Of a DNA stretch of 64,000 nt, positions 10,644 through 21,720 are shown piece by piece. The stretch covers positions 135,073,820-135,137,819 of the forward strand of contig BSWB01000003.1 of NCBI GenBank assembly GCA_033239125.1, read 5' to 3'. Origin of the DNA: Fagopyrum homotropicum (Eukaryota > Streptophyta > Magnoliopsida > Caryophyllales > Polygonaceae). The first letter of the stretch is position 1, and each line of letters begins with the position of its first letter. A program made the position numbers and the translations under genes. The notes under the pieces are model-generated. The model was not told where the DNA came from and ran no database searches. It worked only from the letters and a program-made list of their open reading frames with translations.

Positions 10644-12173
10644 TGATAGGTGATGGAATTACTATCATTTAGGGTAGTTTTTAGAGTCTTTTTATTGCAT
10701 TTGTGTCGGTTTATGCTACTAACTCCTTAGTCCAGAAGAAGAAGACTAAAAGAAGCTAAGGAAGGAGTTATAAGCACTTAGGAGTGAAGATCGATCACGA
10801 AGCAAAGCTTCTGCGGTCTCACCGCCCCAGCGGGTCCTTGCAGCCACCCCGGCGGGTGACGCTTTCCACCGGAGCGCTCCCTACGTCTTCGCCAATGCCT
10901 GCCATGAAGTATGTCACCGCCCCTGCGCCGTTCCTTGGCACTCCTGCGGTGATCTGCCCTGAAGAGACGAAGACCAGCTCCCTTGCGCCTTCCACTGCGC
11001 CTCAACATGGGAGCTAGAAGACGAATAGGTTGTGTCACCGCCCCTGCGCTAACATAGGGACACCCCTGCGGTTTGGCATAAAAAACGCCAGTAAGACGAA
11101 GGGTCAGACGTTGAAGAGCATTGAAGATCCGCCCCAGCGGAATTGCTTATCCGCCTCAGCGGCCTTGAAGAAGATCAACCAAATCTGGCTAAACCGCCCC
11201 TGCGGTTCCTGAAGGCCGCCCCTGCAGTTCCTGAAGGCCGCCCCTGCGGTTTAACGCCAGAAGCGTTACTCCGGCTGTTTACACCACCTTTATGGCATTA
11301 AAGGTGACTGTTTAAGGCTGGCTATTTACTCCTAATTAGTGTCTTTTGTAGTATAAATAGTCCTTGGCTGATTGCTAGAATCATCCATGGTTTTCCCCAC
11401 AAAAATCCATTTTAGAATTGAGTTTTCAATTGTAATGAGTTGCTAACTTCCTTGCTACATTGGGTTGGTTTGAAGCTGCGTTGTTAATTTGGTTGTAAGT
11501 TCTTTTTAATATAAGTTATTATTCAGTAATGCTTTGGGTTTCCTTGATCTCCATTGTCTAATTGCATGTTTACTATTGCTTGAGATTGATCACCTTAGGT
11601 TCTAAAGTGCATATAAACAGCTAGGATTAATAAGTTCCGGGTTCGGGTCTTTAATCTAGTAGCAACTTTAAGTAATAACGGGTTGTAATTACTTAAAGAA
11701 AAGGAACACAAATATAAAGATAAGTTTAACGGTTTCAATCTTCTCTTTATATCCCTTAGTCTTTGTTTGAAAGCTAACTTGTTATTTGTTCTTGTAGGTT
11801 TACGGAACACTAACTTGTTAAGTTGTGTTGATGCCGGTTGACTCAACACATATATATGATCGGGACGGGAGATTACTTAAAAACTTGTAAAAGGAACACA
11901 CCAAAGTAGCAATTGCATGCTTAGAATCAACCTAGTGTAGATTCTCCCATCATTGTCTTACTTGTCGCGTTAATCGTTTTCTTAAGTTTTTGTGTGCATT
12001 AATTCAACCAAAACCCCCCCCCTTTTGTTACTTGTTACTATAATCGATAATTGCATCTAAAACACCTAACTCTCTTCGGTTCGACCCTTACTTATCCACT
12101 ATACTTGTTCTTAGTGCTAAGTCGGGATTTACTTTTGATTGGGTATAGACGACCATAGAAATACCTTCAGTCA
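10644..12173 (+). repeat. R4 3' LTR (1,530 bp)
   Basis: It starts TGATAGGTGATGG and ends CAGTCA. It keeps the TATA region missing in the 5' copy and one extra 22-bp unit containing a CCGCCCCTGC site near 11217-11238. The motif cluster spans about 10820-11260. Confidence 0.85.
11352..11360 (+). promoter_or_regulatory. LTR TATA box (R4 3' LTR only)
   Basis: TATAAATAG. The matching segment is deleted in the R4 5' LTR. R8 has TATAAATT at the same place (38895-38902). Confidence 0.6.
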
Positions 12174-12497
12174 AGTGTTCATTGAAAAGCAAGCTTTGTA
12201 TATGGAGAAGTATTCACATCAAGGAGCCGAAAATGGAATTAAGAGGGTTAATTTCCAGGACACTCCATCAAATAATGATCAACTCATCTCCCTTAAGAAC
12301 GATGTGAAGCAATTGCAGGACCTTTTGGTGTCTCACACAAGGAAGGAAGATGGAGGGAGAAACAATAACCAAGGGTCATGGAACAACAATTGCAACAACC
12401 GTAGAGGCTCCAACAACAACAATTGGAGATCTGATCAACAAAATTCGGGTATCCCTTATGCCAAATTTAATAATTCTTTTAACCCCTCTTCTTCTTC

Positions 12498-12529
<32 letters not shown>

Positions 12530-12609
12530 CTTCTTCTTCTTCTTCTTCTTCTTCTTCTACTCCATTAAAGAGCCAGGAGCCTGGATCAAGTTCGTCCCAG
12601 CCAGAGAAG
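12174..12609 (+). pseudogene. gag: R3 gag, second part
   Basis: This continues the R3 gag after R4: IEKQALYMEKYSHQGAENG, then FQDTPSNNDQLISLKNDVKQLQDLLV, matching the R9 gag at 57115-57270. An Asn-rich linker and a long serine run follow, then PLKSQEPGSSSSQPEK. R5 inserts at 12609, cutting the gene before protease. AGAAG (12605-12609) would be one copy of the R5 target duplication. Confidence 0.8.
12486..12567 (+). repeat. (TTC)n microsatellite encoding polyserine in R3 gag
   Basis: About 26 near-perfect CTT/TCT triplets encode a serine run. R9 has a much shorter version (57448-57470), so the tract expanded after the copies separated. Confidence 0.85.
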
Positions 12610-14364
12610 TGTTCGCTCCAATAGGTGTGTGTAAGCTTTAAATTTATATCCCAAGAAATATTCTTAAACAAGGATGTGAAACCGTAGTGTACGGGTCAAT
12701 TGTAATAAAAGCAAGAAATTACAAGGGTCGAACACAGGGACTTAAGGCGAAACCAAACACAAAATCGGTTGTCAAGTAACGCAATTAACCAAAGCAATTA
12801 AAGAAATCAAAGATGATATAAGTCAAATAAGGGAAAATGCGGATTCTAGAGATTTAGGCATCCAGTTGTGGTTCAAACTCAAGATCTAAGGATATAGCGG
12901 ACAAAGCTGAGATTTTTGCAAGGAGAAGGTGTTTCTAAGATGGGAATAGATCACCGGGTAAGTCTCACTACTCACTATCCCAAACCGTAATTCCTATTAC
13001 CGGGTAAGTCACAAGGAACTAAGGAAAAGAACTAAAACCTCAAACTAACACACCAACCAAGGGAATAGAATCAACCTTTACCGGATAAGTCTCAGGCTAA
13101 CTCTCAAGGATGGAATGAAAGCACACTCAAACCCCAATAAAGGATAAACCTTTATTACCTATCACTCATGATCTTAGGTAAACAAGCAAAGGAATCACTG
13201 GGTAAGTCTCATCCTAGGCTTGCAATGAATCAGGGAGGGATTAACAAGGATAGGGTTTGGCAAACTGAATCTTAACTTAGGAAAGAATCAGGAAAACGTT
13301 CACCTCGGTCAGACAGAATCCACCCCGGACGAGGTGTTCATCGGCTGAACGAGGTGTTCGTCGGTTAAGATAAAGACTCGAGCTTTCAGGGTCCGACTGG
13401 GATTAAGATCATTCTATCATCGTCTTTCCCACAACTTTCAGCCAATCACCCTAGAATCGCAAAAGAAACTTAGCCAACAATCATCATGATAGCAATAATA
13501 AACTTTATAAAAAAGAGTCAATAACCGAACAAGAAGACTTTAATAAAAAGACTTCAATAACTGAATCAAATATGTGGCAAATCAGTGTTTCCCAAGTCAC
13601 AAATCAACAAGAACAACCAACCAAAAGTAGCCTAGAGAAATCTCACAAAACTCCTTCAAAGGCTATCTTCAACAAGGAATCATTCCTTCCTTAAACTTCT
13701 TCCTTCAACTCCGAAGGGAAATCTTCTGCAACTGCAGGATTTTGGATGCAGCTGCTGTCTCAGCACGTCTAAGCATGGATTGAATTTGTGGGAAATTCAA
13801 CCCTTTATATAGGAAAATTATCTTCCAAAGATAAAATATCTTAAAAGATCTTTTCCTATAAAATATATCCAAATAACTCAGCTGAATATCTTTTTTTCCT
13901 TCCAGAAATCTAGCCCAAAAATATAAGATATCTTCTTTCCATGATTAAAAGATCTCAGCCAAAAAATATGATCTCGCCGGCGACAAGGTGTCCACCTCGG
14001 TCGGAGCGCTCCTCGAAATCACCTCGGTCGAGGTGATATTGTAGCTGACCGAGGTGACTCTGGTCTGAATGTGAAATCTCTCAAATCTGGTCCAAAATAA
14101 ATCTCTATTCCATTTCCATGCCTCCTGAGTTCTTCTTTAAGCTCCAAAATGTAGCTCCAATGACTCCTTAGCTCCCTTAGCTCCATTTCAATCCAAAACG
14201 TGCCATTTTACCTACGATTACAACGAAACTAGGTGTAGACCTCGATTCCCACAAAGGTAGATGAAATAACAATATAATCACAGAATGTATGCTTATACAT
14301 GCAGATTTATGAAGATAAAACATCTAAACCGGTCTCAAAACATAGACCATAATACATGCTATCA
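12610..14364 (-). repeat. R5 3' LTR (1,755 bp)
   Basis: On the minus strand it starts TGATAGCATG and ends GAGCGAACA. It aligns over its length with the R3 LTR. The TATA-like TATATAAA is at 13804-13811 (minus). Motif clusters lie at about 13300-13370 and 13985-14060. Confidence 0.85.
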
Positions 14365-14369
14365 AAATG

Positions 14370-14403
14370 CCCCATACTTGTCTCTTGCTTGTCCCCAAGC
14401 AAG
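14370..14403 (-). other. R5 polypurine tract with upstream hairpin
   Basis: Minus strand: CTTGCTTG-GGGA-CAAGCAAG (8-bp perfect stem), 4 nt, then AAGTATGGGG, then 5 nt to the LTR. Confidence 0.8.
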
Positions 14404-15692
14404 TTCCGAATAATAGATAGAGGATAGGATAGATTATAAGTCAAAAAGATCAATGAAAAATCCTTCAAAAACCTTTTAATGGCGTGCTCCGCTCTTAGAT
14501 CACCCTAAGAGAATGCTTCATGACAAATAAAATCAAACATGGTCAAAACATTTCATGAATATAAGAAAGTTGTTCATCTTTGCATAAAATCATAGAATGC
14601 ATAATAATTCATGTTTATCGAAATCAATCATGTATAATCCAGTTTAAACCACTAACTCAATCAACAAGCTCGAGGACTCAAGGGCTTTCCAAAGAGGTCA
14701 AGAAACGTGTCAAGGTGGGATGTATAGAAGGTAATGTGGTGTTAGAATCCGGGAATAGGATCTTTCTTCACTTTCTTTGCAGTTGAACATCCTCCACCAA
14801 TAAGCTTTGCTTATTTTACTTTTTTACTTTACTCTTTGGGATGCATGGACAGAGGTGCACAATAACCGAAGCCTGGGAAATTAGCAATCATCAATTTCTT
14901 GAGATGCATCAAACCCTTGATGCACATACCATAACCCGTTAGGAATATCGCTCAATCCGACTTTGGCAAGATACAAACACCCGGCTATATGAATGGTGCC
15001 GAGTTACTCATCATCATGATTGACTTTCCCAAACCTATTATTACTTTCTAACACTTTCACTTCCAGCCAACTTCTCAACTTTTACTTCACTTGCTTTTAT
15101 CACTTGCTTCCAAATTCTCGGATAGGTAAAAGGAGGCAAAAATGTATATGAGGGGCTAAGCATGATCAAGAAGAAGAAGAAAAGAGAATGAATTGCCTTG
15201 GTCTTTTCAGGAAGAAAGTGAGAGAACTCATAATGTGGTATCAACCTTCAAATTCAACAAAATTTTAATAAAAACAAAGAATTAAACATGCTAGCATTTT
15301 AAAACAAAAGCAAATAGCAACTTAAACATATCATAAAACCTTTTAAGCGTGTAAAGATTTTAAAGTCAGTCTACAATCTTTATCTTCAGTGAGATCATAT
15401 CCAGAGAAGAAGCACAAAAATCGTTTAAAAAATTCTTCTGTTAAAATCCATCTCGGTCGAGGTGTTCTAGTCATCCGAGGTGTTCAACCTCATTTGGCCA
15501 GATCCATCCCGGTCGAGGTCAAAAAAAAAAATTTTTTGTTTTTATATAAACCGGTTTTTGACATTTTTCTCAAAGAAAAACCTGTATGCATGCATGTAAT
15601 ATCAGATAAACACATAGAGCATAAATAAAGATCATAAATATTCGAGTCGAGTCATACAAGCATACACACGTAGTCAAATAATACACATAAAC
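14404..15692 (-). other. R5 3' untranslated region with conserved block
   Basis: No gene. The block at 14841-15020 (minus) is nearly identical to those of R7, R9 and R10; its best part is AACTCGGCACCATTC followed by AGCCGGGTGTTTGT. A short motif cluster of CCTCGGTCGAGG type lies at 15450-15520, beside an A/T homopolymer run. Charged short ORFs here are not supported. Confidence 0.7.
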
Positions 15693-15724
15693 ACCCATAC
15701 TTGTTGGGACACATTGTCCCAATG
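15693..15724 (-). other. R5 internal hairpin plus PPT-like module
   Basis: Minus strand: CATTG-GGA-CAATG, 9 nt, then AAGTATGGGT, placed shortly after the ORF3 stop. The final G of the tract has changed to T. Confidence 0.55.
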
Positions 15725-15809
15725 GGTCAAAAGAAGTCTAAAGCCAAGAGTACTCACCGGACATTAGCTGAGCTGCATAATAAATAAAGAAAAGAAATCC
15801 CTGCAAGCT

Positions 15810-17182
15810 CTAGTCCTGATCTGCTGGTGGTGGTGGTGAATATGGGACGTAAGGATGCTGAGATGGGTCAAATAGATAACCCATAGTGTGCTGGAACTGC
15901 ATCTCCATCATCATGCGCTGGTAATGCTGGCTCTCTAGCATCTGATGTGTCCATCCCTCGATCTCTCGGCGCTGATCATCAAAACGCTCACGGATGTCAA
16001 CTGTCAGGGCAGCATAGGCGTCGATCATCTGATTGGTGAGATCATCAATCCTCTGATGCGCTACTGGGTCTCTGACTCTGCGGCGGCGGGATCTGCGCTG
16101 AGATGGTGGTGGTGGTGGTGGTGCTGCCTCCTCCTCTGTAGCCTCGTCGTCTAAGTCGACAACTGGCACACTAGCGCCGACTGTATCCGTACCTGTCACC
16201 GCCATCATCATACTCATCCACCTCCTGAGTTGGGGCATCATCTCTACCATCCTCTATATAGGGCATCCAAGAGGAAGACCACCTGACCATGGGATACCCT
16301 GAGGGGCAGTTTGCTCCCACGGCATAGCCACGTACGGTGTAGTGAGTCGACAAGGAACCAGAATCCTTCTTGTGATCATCTTCTGAAGTCCTAGCGGCTT
16401 TGCAGCTGCCACAACCGTACAAGCACTGAGATCCAAACCAATGTAATTCGCTATATGAGTCACAAGTCCTCCACAACAGATGTCCCCCTTGGACTTGCCC
16501 TTGATCCGGTGGAAGTCCTCAACCGGCATGCTTCCAAAGTCAGGCACTCCACCTATCACCATGTAGAATAAACTGAGCAGCTCTCCCTGTCTAATCTTCT
16601 GGGGCGTCTCAATACACACCAGAAGAGTCTCGCTGAAGATACGGTGGGCTAGTCGGAAAGATAAGTGGAAGATGATACGCTCCCTGGAGTCTCCAGGTCT
16701 CCACTTATCTGCATGCTCCACAAAATGGGCAATCTACCCCCAGAACTGTCGAGCCATTGCTCGGGAAGGAAAATCGGTAACAGTGCGAGTCGGGAAGCTG
16801 AAGATATTATTCTGAAGTGGTCCAAAGGTATGACGTAGTTCCGGTTCATCAACCGGAACTTGATGCTCCTCATCTCAGGAACGTGAGTCAAGGAACTCAC
16901 GAACTCCATCGTCGGCTCGAGGTAGGCTGGAGCTCTAATCTCTATAAAGCTCTCCAGCCCTACCATGGAAATCATCCTCTGTAGATCATCTGCTACGTGG
17001 AGGCACTCAACAGTGGAAATGTCTAGGAAACGCAGGGTAACTATGGGTCGCCCACAAATGCGGTCAAAGTTCGCCTGGTGATGCTCATGGATCACCGGGA
17101 TGGAAGGTCTGGAAGCAGAAGAAGGTGAGGAACCACTGGGAGCATCCCTCAGAACAAGCTGGCAATCAGACCAAGAACTCAT
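15810..17182 (-). pseudogene. R5 ORF3, ATHILA ORF-1-like (frameshifted)
   Basis: The ATG at 17182 (MSSWSDCQLVLRDAPSG) begins a frame that carries the core (TLRFLDISTVECLHVADDLQRMI, GLESFIEIRAPAYLEP, IKFRLMNRNYVIPLDHF). Homology then shifts to the frame at about 16721-16254 (MEHADKWRPGDSRERIIFHLSF, KGDICCGGLVTHIANY, LGLQKMITRRILVP), and again to 16250-15810 with a basic patch (RRSRRRRVRD), a coiled-coil-like tail and a PPPP end. At least two frameshifts break it. The order and motifs match the intact R7 and R10 copies. No membrane segment is seen. Confidence 0.75.
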
Positions 17183-17197
17183 ACTTTTTGCTGACAA

Positions 17198-17934
17198 GTC
17201 ACCTCGGTTGCTCTGACAAGGCTGAAGAACACCTTGGCCGAGGCACAGGTCGACTGGACCGAGGCAAAAAACTAGGCGATTACAACTCTATGTTTTTTAG
17301 TTCTTTTCCCCCAATAACACTACCAATTGTTCCTATGGGGTACTTAAGCCTTTTCCAAGGCAAATCAGTGGCAACCAAAGCCAATAACCTCTAAAAATAG
17401 TAAGGAGAAGAGAAGTTAGGGTTTCCTATAATTTACCCCAAATTACGCAGCTTCGAGGTGTTTTTCTTGCGGTTTCTTGCTTGCAATCTGCTTCTCTTGC
17501 TTTTCCCTGCGAGATCGGAGCAAAAATCGTGGAAAACGATCAAGGAACGACGAAACGAGGTGGAGGATACGCCGTGGTCGAGAAGAAGATGGGAGGGAAG
17601 AGAGAGAGAAATTGTTCCCCTTTTATACCCCTTGCTGAATCAGACATCACCTCGGTCGAGATGGTCCGGTCCGGACCGAGGTGGCTGACTAGATTGTCAG
17701 CCCTAGTTGCCTCGGTTGCCTCAAGAACATCTCGGTCGAGGCGCTGTGACAGCAACCGAGATGTGTCCCAGTCGAACTTCGTCTTCTCAATTTCTCAAAC
17801 TTCTGTCCTTCCAATGTAGCTCCTCAGTTGTGATCCTTCCTTTTGGAATACCTGGTTGTTGTCTAGAACAAAAACAAAAACAAAACAAAGCAAACTATCT
17901 AAAACTAGACTAGAAAGGGAAAAGAAAGCAATAC
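17198..17934 (-). other. R5 ORF3 leader with dyad motif cluster
   Basis: The leader contains CTCGGTCGAG, CCTCGGTTGC and related sites (about 17200-17270 and 17645-17770) of the R3/R5/R9 motif. Short ORFs here have no support. Confidence 0.6.
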
Positions 17935-17952
17935 CTTGGGTTTCCTCCCAAG
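17935..17952 (-). other. Post-pol hairpin (R5)
   Basis: Minus strand CTTGGG-AGGAAA-CCCAAG, a perfect 6-bp stem 42 nt after the integrase stop at 17995. The loop differs by one base from R9 and R10. Confidence 0.6.
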
Positions 17953-17994
17953 AAGGGCTTGGTATAAGGTCGCCAGCTGGACCATATGTCATCC

Positions 17995-19370
17995 TTAAAC
18001 AAGGTGTAGAGTTACAATCTCCTCCTCCGGGACTTCCGGTCGGTAGATCTTTAATCTATGACCGTTGGCCTTAAAGCTTCTGCTTATTTCACCCCAAATC
18101 TCAACTGCACCATGGGGAAAACAATTTTCACAACGTAAGGTCCTGTCCATCTAGATTTTAACTTACGTGGAAAGAGGCGGAGGCGGGAATTGAAGAGTAG
18201 GACTAAATCTCCTTCTTTGAATTCCTTAGGAATGATATGCTTGTCATGCTATTTCTTTGTTCTTTCCTTGTAGATCTTGGCATTCTCATAAGCTTTCAAG
18301 CGCAACTCTTCCAACTCATTGATGTCCAATAACCTCTTTTTTCCGGCTTCTTTGATGTCGAAATTTAGCCACTTGATTGCCCAATACGCCTTGTGTTCTA
18401 GCTCAACGGGTAGATGACAAGACTTCCCATATACAAAATTGTAAGGGGTGGTACCTATGGGGGTCTTGAATGTGGTCCTATAAGCCCAAAGAGCGTCATC
18501 CAACTTCATGGACCAATCCTTCCTCGTTCTAGAGACGGTCTTCTCCAAGATTGCTTTGATTTCTCTATTCGAGATCTCGACCTGTCCACTAGTTTGAGAG
18601 TGATAAGGGGTTGCTACCTTGTGGGTGACCCCATACTTCGATAGAAGTGCCTTAAACTTCGAGTTGATGAAATGTGTGCCTCCATCACTGATGATGATAC
18701 GTGGTGTCCCAAAACGTGGGAAAATAGTCAAATTGATGAACTTCACAACCACCTTGGCGTCATTAGTGGGAGAAGCAATAGCTTCCACCCATCTAGATAC
18801 GTAGTCAAAAGCTAGGAGAATGTAAAGGTTTCCTCCGGATGATGGGAATGGTCCCATGAAATAAACTCCCCATACATTAAATATCTCAACCTCTTGAATA
18901 TTGTTGAGTGGTATCTCGTTCCTTCTGGACAAATTCCCTATTCTTTGGCATGCATCACAAGAGACAACAAATGCTTGCACATTTTTAAATAATGTAGGCC
19001 AAAAGAAACCAGAACGCAATACCTTAGCGCACGTTTTGTGTGTGCTAGCATGTCCTCCACAGGAAAGCGAATGGCAATGTCTTATGACGTTGGCTACTTC
19101 ATCTTCTGGGATACATCGTCGAAGCATCCCATCTGGACCTCTTTTGAACAATAGAGGTTCATCCCAATATAAGTGGCGTACATCCTTGAAGAACTTTTTC
19201 CTTTGAGAGTACGTCAATCCGGGTGGTATTTCCTGGCAAACAAGATAGTTAACAATGTCAGCATACCAAGGCTCTTTACTATCAGCGGCTTGGTGAAGCC
19301 AGTGCTCCAGAAACTGTAAATGATCATTAGAAAAGGGTTTAGGAGATTTGTTGCCCTCAGTCGACAACAT
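17995..19370 (-). pseudogene. R5 integrase (first catalytic Asp changed, one nonsense codon)
   Basis: This integrase domain inserts retrotransposon DNA. The zinc-binding HHCC region is present (HCHSLSCGGHASTHKT ... CDACQR), then the DDE core: the first Asp motif reads WGVYFMGPF where R7, R9-family relatives and R10 read D (GAT to TAT), the second is ISDGGTHF, and the Glu is in GQVEISN. A TAG replaces the Trp of KERTKRWHDK at about 18249, and the frame then stays open to TAA at 17995 through LLFNSRLRLFP and HGAVEIWGE. It is in the same frame as the protease ORF ending at 19416, with RT/RNase H deleted between them. It cannot encode an active enzyme. Confidence 0.85.
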
Positions 19371-19415
19371 CTCGTGTGACGTCTCAGTCAGCGTCCGAGG
19401 TTGGTGACCGAGGTG

Positions 19416-21492
19416 TTATTCAGATAAGAGCACCTCGCTTGGTCTAGAAAGTGCCTCGATCGAGGTGCTGCTATTGGAACTGAGATCTAAATTTCTCTCC
19501 TTCCTCTGAATTAGGGTTTCAATCTTACCTCCTGGATCTTCCTCCAGTGTCTTTAAGCTCCGTATATCTGTATCACAAGAAGCATCTACACTTTCCTCCA
19601 TTAAACTAAAACTAATAACTCTTTCAAGAGGATCTTTAGTAAGGATAGAGCTAACCAATTCTCTTGATTCTTCTTCATCGTAGATGTTGAAGATGTCATC
19701 CTCCAGCAGCTCTTCTTTCATTGCAGCAAGCGATGCAAACTCCACTTGGTCTCCACCAATGTTGAATTTCAGCTTGGCGTTCTTACAATCCATGTTCCAG
19801 CCCGAAGTTGCTAGGAATGGTCTCCCGAGAATGATAGGAACGGGATAATCTGCGGGAATGTCAAGTACTACAAAGTCTATTGGTAAATAGAAGTTACCTA
19901 GCTTGACGGGAACATCCTCCAAAATGCCCACGGGGTGGGTGATGGAGCGATCCGCCATGTACAACCTTATCTTGACCGGTTTGGGCTCTCTAAGACCGAT
20001 CTTCTCACATAGTTCCAGCGGGATGATACTCACACTGGCTCCTAGATCACACAAAGCTTCACAGGTTACATCCCCAACTTGAATTGGAATGCAAAATGAA
20101 CCGGGATCTCTTAGTTTGGGTGGCATCTTCTCCTTCATGATTTGAATAAGCTTCGAGGACTTAGATGTCATCCTTACTTCTCCATAATCTTCCAGTTTCC
20201 TCTTCCTTGAAAGAATCTCTTTCAAGAACTTCCCATAGGCGGGCATCCCTAGAATAGCATCAAGGAAAGGGATGTTAATGTTAAGCTTATTCATTAAGTC
20301 TAGAAACTTACCGAAATACTTGTCTAGATGTGCTCTGGCCCTTGAGTGGGGGAATGGAAGTGGTGGTTTATAAGCAGGAGGTGGAACATAAACTTCAGAT
20401 TTCCCCTCCACTTTCTGAGGTTCCAACTCGGTTGGTACCTCGACCGAAGTGTTCTTCGTCTCTACCTGGACCGAGTTGTTCTTTATATGATCTAGCATCG
20501 ACCGAGGCACTGGATCTGTAGTCTTTAATCCACTTCTCGTCGTTATTTCCATGATCTGTCCCTTAGGGTTGCTCTTTGTTCTTGCTGGGAGCTTCCTTGG
20601 ATCTCTTGGCGCTTCATTCGCCTTGTTGTAGAATTGTTTCTCTAAGGCTTTTTGTGCCTTCGAAAATGAGCTCATGGACGTCTCCATAGCTTTCAGCTTG
20701 ACCAATATTTCATCCAGCACTGCATCTTTCTTCGCTGTCTGGGACGAGCTTGGTCCAAGCTCCTGGCTTTTCAATGGAGTGGAAGAAGAAGAGGAGGGGT
20801 TATAAGTGTTATGAGAATGAGGGTTACCGGGAGTTTGTTGATTAGATCTCAAATTGTTGTTGCTTCTATTGTTGTTGTTGTTTCTATTGTTGGAGTTTCT
20901 ATTGTTGTTGTTATTCCGCGGTCCTTGATAGTTGTTTCTTCCTTGGTACCCTCCATCTTGCTCCTTTGTTTGAGCTACTAAAAGCTCTTTCAATTGCTTT
21001 ACTTCATTGCTAAGCGAGGTGAGTTGAGCTCCATTTGATGTAGTGTCTTGGAAGCTAACTCTCCTTGCTCCATTGTCGGTTCCTTGGTGGGAGTACTTTT
21101 CCATGTGCAAAGCTTTCTTTTCAATGAAATCCCAAGCTTCGTCTATCGGCATGTCCATCAATGTGCCGGCGGAAAGTAATTGGAAATTGAATTGAGCGTC
21201 TCCATTTAGTCCTTTGAAGTAGATCTCTAACAACTCGATCTTCGGAATCCCATGATGTGGGCAATCCAAAAAAAGATCTTTGAATCTCTCCCATGACTTG
21301 GAAAAACTTTCCTTATTCTTCATAATGAAAGCATTAATTCTTCCTCTCAACTCAATTGTTTTAGATGGAGGAAAGAATTTAGCTAGGAACTCCATCGTCA
21401 TCTCTCCCCAAGTGTTGATCTTTCTGTCGGGAAGTGATTGATACCATGCAAGCGCTTTGTCCTTCAAAGAGAAATAGAAAGGACGTAGCTTT
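19416..21492 (-). pseudogene. gag-pro: R5 gag-protease (N-terminus lost)
   Basis: Open from the truncation at 21492 to TAA at 19416. The capsid part LRPFYFSLKDKALAWYQ to FKGLNGDAQFNFQ comes first, then the Asn-rich and Ser-rich linker (about residues 185-245), the conserved proline stretch VYVPPPAYKPPLPFP, and a retropepsin with CDLGASVSIIPLELC (catalytic Asp present) and the flap-side PVPIILGRPFLATSG. The first nine codons of the open frame (MGLQLCTSA) are foreign sequence upstream of the break. The tail linking to RT holds motif-derived codons. Gag makes the particle; the protease matures it. Confidence 0.85.
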
Positions 21493-21720
21493 GGATTGGC
21501 AGATGTACATAATTGTAATCCCAACTTGTACGTAAGAATGTGAAGATGTAGATGATTGTAGCGTAAGTGATGTGAGTCGGATTATAACCTTGGAGGAAGA
21601 TATGCAAGTGTATGATCTATAAGTATATATAAGCATATGAATAATTAAGTAAATGTTGTTGAGAAAGGGTGATATTAGTTGAGGTTTTTAAGACGTCCTA
21701 GACTTTTAGGGATTCCAGAC
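21493..21720. other. Unassigned junction sequence between R5 and R6
   Basis: These 228 bp match neither R5 nor R3. The stretch GTCGGATTATAACCTTGG and AAGTGTATGAT loosely recall chromovirus LTR sequence in R1 and R6, so it may be a degraded LTR piece. CAGAC (21716-21720) would be the R6 target duplication. No gene. Confidence 0.4.

Larger units (their letters stand above)
5401..12173 (+). mobile_element. R4: pol-less Athila-like element with gag and ORF3 (6,773 bp)
   Basis: Both LTRs, a perfect tRNA-Asp primer site, gag, ORF3 and a polypurine tract are present, but protease, RT, RNase H and integrase are entirely missing. Gag runs directly into the post-pol hairpin at 7935. It is therefore non-autonomous, comparable to described gag-only terminal-repeat elements but also keeping ORF3. 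Target duplication is not clean: GGAGT before, AGTGT after, sharing only AGT. R8 is a second copy of this family in the window. Confidence 0.85.
2610..12609 (+). mobile_element. R3: 5' part of an Athila-like element, inserted in R2 and itself invaded twice
   Basis: The 5' LTR (2610-4324), primer site and first part of gag are present. Gag is interrupted by R4 (5401-12173) and resumes at 12174-12609, where R5 cuts in. Everything downstream (protease, pol, ORF3, 3' LTR) is absent from the window. The 5 bp before the LTR, ATGTT (2605-2609), should be one copy of the target duplication; the other is lost. The family is shared with R5 and R9: LTR start TGATARCATG, LTR end CGAACA, gag start MRRT, and motif ACCTCGACCGAGGT. 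Confidence 0.8.
12610..21492 (-). mobile_element. R5: Athila-like element without RT/RNase H, 5' end lost
   Basis: Minus strand order from right: gag-protease (from 21492), integrase, post-pol hairpin, ORF3, 3' region, polypurine tract, 3' LTR (12610-14364). The 5' LTR, primer site and gag N-terminus are missing; homology stops at about 21492. Between protease and integrase the RT and RNase H domains are gone. It belongs to the R3/R9 family (ACCTCGACCGAGGT motif, LTR start TGATAGCATG). Confidence 0.85.

Noticed and set aside
12456..12671. Minus-strand ORF with a polyglutamate run
   Set aside because: It is the reverse reading of the (TTC)n serine tract in R3 gag.
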